Shown: one piece after another, positions 20,377-32,000 of the stretch
How positions within the stretch are numbered: position 1 is the stretch's first letter
How the letters are laid out: each line of letters starts with the position of its first letter
Source: Solanum dulcamara
Lineage: Eukaryota; Streptophyta; Magnoliopsida; Solanales; Solanaceae
Length of the DNA stretch: 64,000 bases
Reading direction: 5' to 3'
Assembly: GCF_947179165.1 (NCBI RefSeq)
Contig: NC_077240.1
Location: 77,450,001 to 77,514,000, forward strand
Notes under the pieces: generated by a model
What the model was told of the DNA's origin: nothing
Databases searched by the model: none
What the model saw: the letters and a program-made list of their open reading frames with translations, nothing else
Translations under genes and position numbers: made by a program

Positions 20377-23300
20377 ATGCCTCCTAAACATATGGCTAGC
20401 CATAGGAATGTTGATAACCTTGAGATGCCCCAGTCAAAGGTATGCCCATCGAGGGCTAGAGGCTGACCGGCGAGGTATGCGGAGGCATCTCAAGTGCCTG
20501 CTATTCCACTTGCACCCACATCAGAGGTAGAATTTTGTGGGGCGATTGTAATGCTCACGCAATTAATGGCTGCCCGAAATGGTAACCAGAGTTTGCCGAC
20601 TCTTAGATCTAATTCCCAAGAGCCATCTGCTACCACTAGAATTAGAGACTTTCTGAGGATGAATCCGCCAGCATTCACGGGTTCTAAGGTTGGTGAAGAC
20701 CCCCAAAACTTTATTGATGAGATGTGGAAAATTCTTAAAGCTATGCATGCTACGGAAATTGAGGGGGTTGAGTTGGTGTCTTATCAACTCAAGGATGTGG
20801 CAAACATCTAGTATAACCAATAGGAGCAAGGTAAGGGTAAGGATGCTGAACCTGCTAGGTGGGATGAATTTGAGGGAGCCTTTCTTGACCTCCTCTTTCC
20901 CCGAGAATTGAGGGAAGAGAAAGTGGTGGGATTTATGAATCTGAAATAGGAGGGTATGACAGTTAAGGAGTATGGCCTGAAGTTCATCCAACTGTCCAGG
21001 TATGCTCCAGAAATGATCCCAGATGTGAGGTCAAAGATGAGGAAGTTCATCTCCGAATTAGGGAGGCATGTGAAGAGGGAATGCAAAGCAACATTGTTGA
21101 TCTCGGATATAAATATTTCCATATTAATGGTGTATGCTCAACAAGTGGAGGATGAAAAGAGAAAAGACAGAGAAGAGCATCTGAGCAAGAAGGTAAAATC
21201 AGCGGGCCATGAGAATGAGCAGAGGTAAAACAAGGGCAACAGGTCTTTCTTCCAGAAGAGGCCTTCCAACTATGCCTCATCCACTGCTAGTGCACCTATG
21301 CCGCAGAACAGGTATGATCGGCAGGGACAGAGTCGCTAAAATCTCAGACCCCAGGGTTCTCAATCCCAGGCTAGCGTAAGTCAAGGCTCGGGAGGGAAGC
21401 CACCATGCGGCAAGTGTGGTAGGCTCCACTTGGGAGAATGAAGAGCGGGAAGGGTTGGTTGTTATAAATGTGGCCAAATGGACTATTTTCAGAGAGAGTG
21501 TCCAACAGGGGGAAACAGAGCCCAGCATTCTACCACCGCACCACCAGCTAGAGATAATCAGAGGGGCACTACTTTAGGTACGAGCGGAGGTACAAACCGC
21601 CTATATGCGATGGGTAGTCGTCAATATTAGGAGAACTCTCCAAATATCGTGACGGGTATGATTCGAGTCTCTTCTCTTGACTGATATGTTTTGATGGATT
21701 CGGGTGCCACCCTATCTTTTGTGACTCCTTATGTGGCAAGTAAATTTGATAAAATTCTTAAATATCAACGTGAGCCTTTCTACGTAACTACCCCTGTCGG
21801 TGATTCTATCGTAGCTGAGAAAGTCTATAGAGATTGCACTATGTCAATTCATCACAGAGATACCTTGGTTGACTTGGTTGAGTTAGACATGGTTGATTTT
21901 GATGTGATCCTTGGCATGGACTGGCTTTATATCTATTATGCCTCTATTGATTGTAGTACTCAGATTTTTAAGTTCAAATTCCCGAATGAGGTGGTCATAG
22001 AGTGGAAGGGTAGTCCTATCGTGCCTAAGTGTAAGTTTATTTCTTACCTTAGGGCCAGGAAGCAAATCTCAAAAGGGTGTGTTTATCACATTGTTTGAGT
22101 AAAAGATGATAATATTGAGTCCCCACCCTTTGAGTTAGTTCCTATTATCAACGAGTTTCCTAACGTTTTTCCTGAAGATCTGCCTGGAGTCCCTCCGGAT
22201 AGGGAGATCGACTTTGGGATTGATGTTCTCCCTGATACCCTGCCTATCTTAATCCCTCTATATAGAATAGCTCCGGCCGAGTTGAAGGAGTTGAAAGAAT
22301 AGTTGAAAAACTTGTTAGATAAGGGATTCATTAGGCCGAGTGTCTCACCATGGGGTACTCCGGTCCTATTTGTGCGAAAGAAGGATGGGTCCCTTAGAAT
22401 GTGCATTGATTACAGACATCTAAACAAGGTCACCATAAAGAATAAGTGCCCTCTCCCCAGAATAGATGACTTATTCGACCAACTTCAGGGTGCCACTTGT
22501 TTTTCAAAGATAGACCTGAGATTCGGCTACTATCAGTTGAAGATGAGGGAGTGTGATATTCCGAAGACCGCTTTTTGGACTCGTTATGGTCACTTTGAAT
22601 TTTTGGTCATGTCCTTTGGGTTGACTAATGCCCCCGCAACTTTTATGGATCTCATGAACCGAGTATTTAAACCATATCTTGATATGTTTGTGATAGTATT
22701 CATAGATGATATTTTGGTCTACTCCAAGAATGAGGAGGAGCACGCCCATCATCTTAGAGTCGTCTTGCAAACCTTAAAGGACCAGGTATTGTATGCAAAG
22801 TTCTCCAAATGTGAATTTTGATTTACATCAGTGGCTTTCCTAGGCCATATTGTATCTGGAGATGGTATTCAGGTTGATGCTCAGAAAATTGAGGCAATGA
22901 AGAATTGGCCCAGACCCACATCCCCGATAGAGATAAGGAGTTTCTTGGGTTTGGACGGCTACTATCAAAGGTTTGTAGAGGGATTCTCATCCATATCATC
23001 ACCATTTACTAAGCTGACCCAAAAGAAGGTTAAGTTCCAATGGTCCGATGCTTGTGAGGAGAGCTTCTAGAAATTGAAGACCAAGCTAACCACTGCTCCT
23101 GTTCTAACTTTGCCTAATGGAACAGAGGGATTTGTGGTCTACTGTGATGCATCCAGAATTGGTTTAGGTTGTGTGTTAATGCAAAGGGAGAAGGTGATAG
23201 CCTATGCTTCAAGACAGCTAGAGGTTCATGAGAGGAATTACCCAACTCATGACCTTGAACTAGCAGCTGTGGTGTTTGCGCTTAAAATTTGGCACCACTA

Positions 23301-25118
23301 CTTGTATGGAGTGCATGTTGATGTATTCACCGATGACAAGAGCTTACAATATGTTTTCAGCTAAAAGGAACTCAATCTGAGGAAAAAGAGATGGCTCGAG
23401 CTACTCAAGGACTACGACATGAGCATCCTCTACCATCCAGGTAAAGCTAATATTATTGTTGATGCTCTTAGCAGGTTGTCTATGGGTAGTACTACCCACG
23501 TGGAGGAAGGAAAGAGAGAATTGGCGAAGGAGGTACACAGATTAGCCCAATTGGGAGTTCATCTGGAAGAGAACAATGAGGGCGGAGTTACTGTTCAGGA
23601 TGGGTCTACATCCTCACTTGTGGCAGAGGTAAAGGATAAACAAGACCGAATCTCGTCCTTCTCCAATTGAAGGGAGTTGTTCACAAACAAGAGGTAATGG
23701 TTTTTACCAAAAGGGGAGATGGTGTATTGAGGTACCAAAATAGATTATGTATGCCTGAAGTCGATGATGTTCGATAGAGGATTATGGCTGAAGTGCATAG
23801 TTCTAGATACTCTATTCATCCGGGCTCTACAAAAATGTACCATGACTTGAGGGAAATCTATTGGTGGAGTGGGATGAAGAGAGACATTGCGGAATTTGTT
23901 TCCAAGTGCTCGAATTACCAACAGGTGAAGGTTGAGCATCAAAGGACAAGTAGTTTAGCCCAAAACATAGAAATTCTAGAATAGAAGTGGGAGATGATCA
24001 ACATGGACTTTATTACGGGTTTGCCGAGGTCCCAAAAACAACAGGATTCGATTTGGGTTATTGTGGATTGAATGACGAAATCAGCTCACTTCTTGGTAGT
24101 TAAGACTACTGACACTGCAGAAGATTATGCAAAGTTATACATTCAAGAGATCGTCAGATTATATGGAGTCCTCTTATCCATCATCTCAAACAGAGGAGCT
24201 CAATTCACTTTCCAATTCTGGAGATCTTTTCAGAAGGGACTGGGTTCCAAGGTGAACCTTAGTACGACCTTTCATCCCCAGACGGATGGCCAAGCAGAGC
24301 GCACCATCCAGACGTTGGAGGATATGTTGAGAGCTTGTGTACTTGACTTCAAAGGGAATTGGGACAATTACTTACCTCTCATAGAGTTTGCCTATAATAA
24401 TAGCTATCATGCGAGCATTCAAATGGATCCTTATGAAGCTTTGTATGGGAGGAGGTGTAGATCGCCAATTGGATGGTTTGAGGTTGGTGAAGTTGAGTTG
24501 ATTGGACTCAATTTTGTTCACCAAGCCATGGAGAAGGTGAGAGTCATTCAAGATAGGCTAAAGACAGCCCAAAGTCGCCAAAAATCTTACACCGACGTAA
24601 GGAGGAGAGACTTAGAGTTTGAGGTAGGTGATTGGGTATACTTGAAAGTGTCACCCATGAAGGGCGTAATGAGGTTTGGAAAGAAGGGGAAGCTTAGTCC
24701 TCGATATATTGGCCCTTACCAGATTTTGAGGTAGGTTGGGAGTGTTGCTTATGAGTTGGAGTTACCTTCAGATCTATCCTCTATTTATCCGGTATTCCAT
24801 ATTTCGATGTTGAAGAAGTGCTTAGGCGATCCCTCGTTGGTAGTTTCCATTGATAGTATTGGAGTTAAGGATAATTTATCCTATGAAGAGGTTCCGGTCC
24901 AAATTATTGATCGCCAAATCCGCAAATTGAGGAATAAAGAGATCGCTTCAGTTAAAGTCCTGTGGAGAAACCAAGTTGTTAAGGAAGCCACATTGGAAGC
25001 GGAGGAATCCATGAAATCTAAATATCCACATCTATTCGTGCCTATCGACGAGAATATTGAAGGTAATGTCCATTTCCTTGACTTGAATTTGTTTGCGCAT
25101 TATGAGTTTGATAGGTAA
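20377..25118 (+). pseudogene. Element B gag-pol polyprotein, 18 stops and one frameshift
   Basis: One frame from the ATG at 20377 covers gag, knuckles ([15 protein letters not shown]), protease ([11 protein letters not shown]), RT ([11 protein letters not shown]), RNase H and, after a one-base loss near 23648, integrase and chromodomain (VKVLWRNQ, YPHLF) to the stop at 25116. In-frame stops start at 20464, 20809, 20821, 20947, 21226, 21337, 21439, 21628, 21682, 22096, 22300, 22819, 23068, 23362, 23775, 23982, 24069 and 24732. Most lie where A or C has Gln, Arg or Trp, as expected from C-to-T change. In integrase the catalytic Asp of the SDRGAQF block reads Asn (SNRGAQF). Full-length layout, but long dead. 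Confidence 0.9.
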
Positions 25119-25217
25119 TTTATTTGAGAAATTGATTGGTTGATTGACTGAATTTTGATTGTGAATTGTACCCCGAGTCCATTCTTGGTCACTCATCATT
25201 CGAGGATGAATGATCCC

Positions 25218-25230
25218 AAGGGGGAGATAA
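25218..25230 (+). other. Polypurine tract, element B
   Basis: AAGGGGGAGATAA directly precedes the 3' LTR start TGTAACACCCC at 25231. It marks the end of the internal region. Confidence 0.85.
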
Positions 25231-27695
25231 TGTAACACCCCTCAAGATCTTTCTCTAATATTCGGGCCCTTCTTGTATTTGGGTAGGCTCGAACTCGAGT
25301 ATTATGGATAATTTGCATGAGTTAAGATGAGTCTTTGATAAATTGAGCAGTGTTTGAGGTGATGTGGGGTCATGAAGGACCCCTAGGACCAAATCAAATC
25401 CAAAAGATTCATCGTGGCTAAGTTTGAGGAGGAGTTCGCATAAGGAGTCGACTTCTAATAACCCTATCTTTTGAAAGATGAAAATCTGGGTGGACTATGA
25501 CCTATTAAATTAAAGGTCATCGAGTCTTCTTTCCCATGCCACCAAGAATGTAAATTTTGGAGTTCGGAGTCAAAAGCTATGGCGATCCTAAGACAAACTA
25601 GCACGGCAGGAATTTCAGGCCTGGGTGGCAATTCCTGGAAAACTGGGCTTGGCGCCACAGGGGCGCGATATGCCACTATCGTGCTAGGAACAAGACTCAA
25701 TAGTTTGGCCTTTGGCGCGGCGCGCCACTACGAGGTGTGCAGGGTTTTTCAGGCCAAATTTCCAGAACCCAGAAAATATGGCCTTGGCGCTGTAAGGGCG
25801 CGATGCGCCACTATCGCGCCAAGAATGTGCCTCAGTAGTTTGTTCCTTGGCGCGGTGCGCCACTAAAAGTTGTGCAGGTTTTTAGGCATAATTGGCCTGG
25901 CGCTGCAATGGCACGACACACCACTATCGCGCTAGGAGCATTTTTAGCCTATTTTCAGAACTTTTAAGAAGGGGCAATTTGGGAATTCACCCAAATTATA
26001 TATGTATCATCCTTGGGCATTTTGGGATTACAATTTGCAGCCTCACTCTCTCTCTAAAAAGCCCTAGAAATCTCTCTCTCTTCTTCTTCTTTATTTCTAA
26101 CAATGAATTGCTTCCAAGAGCTTCAAGATTTGAGTTCTCTATTGAAGACCCAACCATAAGGTTTTCCTCAAGTATTCACTAAGGTATGTAAGGTTATCCA
26201 AAATATGGGTTGAGTCCACCCATGTGCCCTACTCTCGCTTTGAGGTTAGATGTCCATAAAAAATAGAGTTCCTTGGTGTGGTTTATGCTTGAACGAGTTT
26301 TGTCTCCTATTTATTTGATTCTTTATGTGTTGAGGTTGTTGAGCTAAGAAGTTCCTAAAATCTTCATGTTAGTATGAGTTGATGGAGATGACTTGTTATT
26401 TTGTTTTGTTGTTCTCTTTAACCATGTGATTATGATGCATAAGTTAATTTTCTTGAATGTGCTATTCTACTTGAATTGTTGGGCTAAAGCCTTAGAGTTG
26501 TGATGAGTCTTAAGAAGAGGTTATAAATGCTTATCTAAATAAGGCTTGATTGAGTTGATTGGAGGATAGAATTGACGAGTGGACGAGGTCTTAAATGAGA
26601 CTTGCCATTATGACTTAATTGAGTTGAAATGAGAATAAAGTTGATGAGTTGGCAATGTCCCACATGAAACTAGCCGTGAGGGCTTATTTGAGATGATTGG
26701 AGGGAGTCTTATGAGCATAGAGTCATGGGAGGAGTATCGAGCACTGAAGTGGGTAAGAGTATAGTCCATACTCGAACTCCAGAAACTACGCCACCAACAT
26801 AGGTAGGGATGGAACCATTAAAGTCGGATGCTTCCCATGGGATCAAACCATTAAAGTCAGATGTTTCCCATTTTATTGTCCTAAAATTATAGGACTTGAC
26901 TAATCGATGGTATCCATGATTAGGGAGGCGTTCATGCCCTGGCAAGGTATGAAAGGACGTGGAAACAACGTCTGATTGTTGTACTATCACTGGCTCATAG
27001 GTGATGGTTGTCGGATAAGAGAAACTCCCATTTAAGTCTTGATAGTACTCCGAGTCAGTTGAGTTGAGTGGCTTGTGATTGGTCCCGTCTAAACCATTTT
27101 TTGTTAGACTTAGGGCACTTGAGTGAGTTGTTATGTATATATATATATGAGTTGAGATCCTGAGTTGATATTGATGTTTTCTTGACATTTGTTTCATCCG
27201 GTCATTTTACATACTCATACATTCCATATACTGACGCCATTTGGCCTGCATCGTTTCATGATGTAGGGACAGGTACTAGATATCATCAACCGACGCTCTA
27301 TTGAAGATCCACATACACTCCCAGCTAGTTGGTGAGTCCTCCTAGTTTCCGAAGAATGTTGAGCTTTCTTGTATAGTTTTGTTGTCGTTTCCTTTATTTT
27401 GATTTTTGGTAGCCATGGGCTTGTCATCGACACTTTCTAAACTTTGATAGAGGCTTCATAGACTAGAGTGTGGGAAGGTTGGACTGCTACGTTGAGAAGT
27501 CTTATTATTTTTGTGTTGATGAGATGATAGTGATTGGCCCTCGGCCCTTATATTATGAATAGTATATTATGATTAAACCCTCCTATGAGTGAATGTGATT
27601 GAATGATAGTGTGACTGAATCAGGTGGTTCTCTTGAAGGTCAAAAATGGCTTTCGAGTGCCGATCACGTCTAGGGTACCCTCCTGGGGCGTGACA
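25231..27695 (+). repeat. 3' LTR of element B, complete (group 2 reference)
   Basis: Runs from TGTAACACCCC to TGGGGCGTGACA, 2465 bp. In order: palindrome array (25650-25935), TATATAT region (25997-26003), pyrimidine-rich leader (26040-26100), AAG/GTATGTAAGG (GT at 26184), long AT-rich middle, GAGTATAGTCCATACTC hairpin (26757-26773), (AT)n, the TGCATCGTTTCATGATGTAG block (27247-27266), and the conserved GGGTACCCT end. Confidence 0.92.
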
Positions 27696-29015
27696 CTAAA
27701 TGAGTATTTTACTCACTTGATAGATATAAGCATATTGAGTCTTGGGAGGAGTATCGAGCACCAAATTGGGTAACAGTATAGTCCATACTCGAACAAATAA
27801 ACTACGTCGCCAAACATAGGAGAGAATTGAACTGTTAAAATCGGATGCTTCCCATGGGATCGAATCGTTAAAGTCAGATGTTTCCCATTTTATTATCCTG
27901 ACATGATAGGACCTGATTGGTTATAAATCTATGATTGTTTATTCGTTCTTACCCTGCCAAGGTATGAACGGACGTGGCAATAACGTCGGCTTGTTATACT
28001 ATCACTAGCTCATATGGTGATAGTTGTCGGTTAGAGAAACTTCTAATTGAATGGATTGTGCTTGATATGATTGGTTTGATTGTGATTGTAGATGATTGAG
28101 TTGAATTGTAAAACATTGCATAATTTTAATTCGCATATCTATTGAATTGAGTTGATTGCATATGATTGGATTAGATTGGATTGGATATGTGATTGAATTA
28201 GAAGTTGATGGTATATGATTGGATTGGATTGGATATGTGATATGATTGGATTGGATCGGATTGTACATGATTGGATGGGATCGAATTGTAAATAATTTGA
28301 TTGAACTGTATTGTACATGATTGGATTGGATTGTATGGTATATGATTGGTCTTTATCTAAAAATGTATTCTTACTTTAGACTTATGACACTTTGATTGAG
28401 TCTCTCTTATCTTTATGATCTTGAGATATTTGAACCAACGTTATTCATCCTTGAGGTATGTTCCATTCTGCCATATTACATACTCGTACATTCCATATAC
28501 TGACGTCTATTTGGACCTGCATCATTTCATGATGCAGAGACAGGTTTAAGAGATCGTCAATAGGAGCACCATTGAGGATCTATACACACTCAGCATATTG
28601 GTGAGTCCTCCCCTACATTTAGAGGACACCGCTTATGTTATTCTTGCGTCGAGTTAGCCCTTTTCATTTTGATTTAAGGTAGCCATGAACATGTCATTGG
28701 CACCAATTAGATAGTAGTGATAGAGGCTTCATAGACTAGATAGTGATGGGTCGATTGAGTATTTTCTTTCCTTGAATTATTCTTGTCAAACTAATTTAAA
28801 TGACAAAAATTAGAGTTGATTTGTTGGCCCATGGCCTTTCTTTCTTGAGTTAGATCATTGATTTGGATTGCCCACCAAATTATTTAGTTATTTTAAACTT
28901 TCTGTTGATTGATTGATAGTGAATGGATGTGTGATTGGATCAAGTGATTCGCTTGGGGACCAGCAATAATCTTCGAGTACAGATCACGTCTAGGGTACCC
29001 TCTCGGGGCGTGACA

Positions 29016-32000
29016 TATTGCCACGTCCGTCCATACTTTTTCAGGGTATGAACGAATCAACCAATCATGGATCCATCAATCAATAAAGTCCTATCATTTC
29101 AAGACAATGAAATGGGAAACATCCGACTTTAACAGGTCCAATCCCTTCCTACGTTGGCTACGTAGTTCATGAGAGTTTTGTATGGACTATACTCTTACCC
29201 AATTCGGTGCTCAATACTCCTCCCAGGACTCAATATGCTCATATCTATCAGGTGAGTAAAATACTCAAAATACTTATTTAGTCTCTTTGAACTTAGTTTC
29301 AAATAAATTCGTTTATTCTCATTGGACTCTTTTTAAAACTCAATCAATCTGGTATCATTGGACCTTCTTTCACAATCAACTCATCTCAATCATCAAACTC
29401 TTCTCTTTAAAATTGATACAATCTCAATTCAATGAATGCGGTAGAAATTAAATGCATTTAAAAAATAATTTTTAACTCCTCAACTTAATCTCAAAATAGA
29501 CGTTTTAATGTAAAAATGCTCAACTCGTTTATACTCAAAATGTTCATGTTCAAAATAATAATTAAGAAACTTTTCAAACTCAACTCATGCTTAAACTCTT
29601 TCTAAATCAAAAATGAAAATAATCATTCTCTAAACTCAAAATAGTGCATAAATAGTTTATTAAAAAATGTTCACAAATCATTTTTAAAACTCCTTCTCAA
29701 ATAATAATTTATACTCAAGATCCTCATATGACTCCAATCAAATCGAATTTGTGCAAATCATATCATGTAGTCACATTAGACTCCAATCTATTTCATATCA
29801 AAACATCATTATCAACATAACCTCTTCATCAATCATTTTACCTTTGTTAAAGATAAACATCATTCACATCATCATCAAATATCTTGCTCCAATATGCTCA
29901 TTTAACTCTTTATTCAATTTCATTAAACTCATTTAAAAAAATTACATTATTTAACTTTAAAAGCAATATTATTTTTATTATATATAAAAACCAGCAATCT
30001 CAACCTCAAGATAAATTATGCCAAAAATAAAATCTCATCTTGGGTTCATGTGAATGAATACATGAATCCATACTTTCAACAAACTCAACTCAAGAACATC
30101 ATTAATACATATGAATTTATATACAAAACTAGATAAAAATTATAGATAACTCAAGAACTCAACTATGGAACCTCAAACTCAACTCAACTTGAATAAATGA
30201 AGATGTAGGACATGTGGATGAAATTAATCCAACGTTGTGAGTAGCCTTATATACCTGAAAATTGAAGGAAATCAAGACTTGAAGGAATGGCTTGAAACCT
30301 AACTCTTCTTCTTCTTCTTCTCTCTAATCTCTTCTCTCCAAGCTTCTAAGGGTGGATGAAAAGAAAATACCCCTAGGACGCAGATTTTTAGTCTCAAAAC
30401 ATAGTAGGTTAGGTTTGAGAAGGGTAGGGAAAAGTCTGGAATGCCCTTTCTCAAGGAAAATCTAAAATATGAGTCCAGGACCCTGCTGGCGCTATAGTGG
30501 TGCACCGTGCCAGCACCCAAACTACTGAGGCTAGTTTCGGGCGCTATAGTGGCACCGGGCGCCACTCCAGCTGTCACGCCCTGGGAGGGTACCCTAGACG
30601 TAACCGGCACTCAGAAACCATTTCTGGCTCCCAAGCGAACCACATAGCCTAATCACACATCCGTTCATTCATTCGATCAGCGAAAGATAAAAGAATAAAG
30701 AGAATATTCAGTGGGCAACTCAAACCTCAGTCTAACTCAAAGAATAAAGGCCATGGGCCAACAAATTCAACTCTAATATTTGTCATTATAAATAGTTTGA
30801 CAAGAATAACTCGATCGACTCATCACTATCTAGTCTATGAAGCCTCTATCACTACTATCTAATTGGTGCCAATGACATGTTCATGGCTACCTCAAATCAA
30901 AATAAAAAGGGCTAACTCGATGCAAGAATACACAGACGGTGTCCTCCGAATGTAGGGGAGGACTCACCAACACGCTGAGTGCGAATAGATCCCCAATGAT
31001 GCTCCTATTGACGATCTCTCAAACCTGTCTCTGCATCATGAAACAATGCAGGCCAAATGGCGTCAGTACGTGGAATGTACTGGTATGTAAAATGGCAGAA
31101 TGAAACATACCTCAAGGAAGAATAGCAGCGGTCCAAATATCTCAAATTGAAAAGATAAGAGAGACTCAACAAGGCGTCATAAGTCTAAAGTAATAATATA
31201 TTTTTAGACAAAGATCAATCATATACCATACAGTCCAATCCAATCATACACTATACCGTTCAACCAACTTATTTACAATTCGATCCCTTTCAATCATGTA
31301 CAATCCGATTATATACACTCAACTCAATAATTAACTCAATAATCAAATCCAATCTAGTCACATACCATTCCATTCATTCCAATCACATATTCATCTACTC
31401 CAATCCAACCGTATACAATCTACTCAACATTCAACTAATACAAGCAGCTCAAAGGACTCAACTCAGTAAATATGCAACAACTCACTCAAGTGTCCTAAGT
31501 CTAATAAGAAATAGTGTAGACCGGACTAACTCATAAGCATATAGCGACTCACTCAACTCAACTGACTCAGAGTACTATCAAGACCTAAATGGGAGTTTCT
31601 CTTAACCGACAACCAACACTTATGAGCCAGTGAAGGTACAACGAAACGACGTCATTGCCACGCCCGTTCATACCTTGCCAGGGCATGAACGACGAACCTC
31701 ATGGATCCAATCCAACCAAGTCCTATAATGTCAGGACATATCTCTCGGGGAAGCATCCGACTTAACGGTTCAATACCCTCTATGTTTGGTAACACAGGTA
31801 TTGGGTTCGAGTATGGACTGTACTCTTGCTCAATTCGGTGCTCGATACTCCTCCCATGACTCCATGCTCATAAAACTCCTTCAATCATCTCAAACAAGCC
31901 CTCACGGCTAGTTTCATGTGGAACATTGCCACCTCATCAACTCTGTTCTCATTTCAACTCAATTAACTCATAATGACAAGTCTCATTGGACCTTCTTTCA

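Larger units (their letters stand above)
19087..27695 (+). mobile_element. Element B: Tekay/Del-type chromovirus with 5' LTR truncated
   Basis: Plus-strand element in the order truncated 5' LTR (19087-20160), primer binding site (20165-20176), gag-pol frame (20377-25118), polypurine tract (25218-25230), full 3' LTR (25231-27695). The right target copy CTAAA is at 27696-27700. The left copy and about 1.38 kb of the 5' LTR were lost in one deletion at an AATGAGA microhomology. It is a close relative of A and C but the most decayed in its coding region. Confidence 0.9.
17144..29015 (+). mobile_element. Solo LTR, group 1, carrying element B inside
   Basis: The left part 17144-19093 starts TGTAACACCCCAGAATTTG. 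The right part 27696-29015 ends TCTCGGGGCGTGACA. Together they give about 3.27 kb, matching the 3252-bp solo LTR at 10417. The flanks are TGTTG (17139-17143) and TATTG (29016-29020), a target duplication with one change. The minus-strand LTR around it continues correctly across the two flanks. Element B sits between the halves. Confidence 0.85.
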
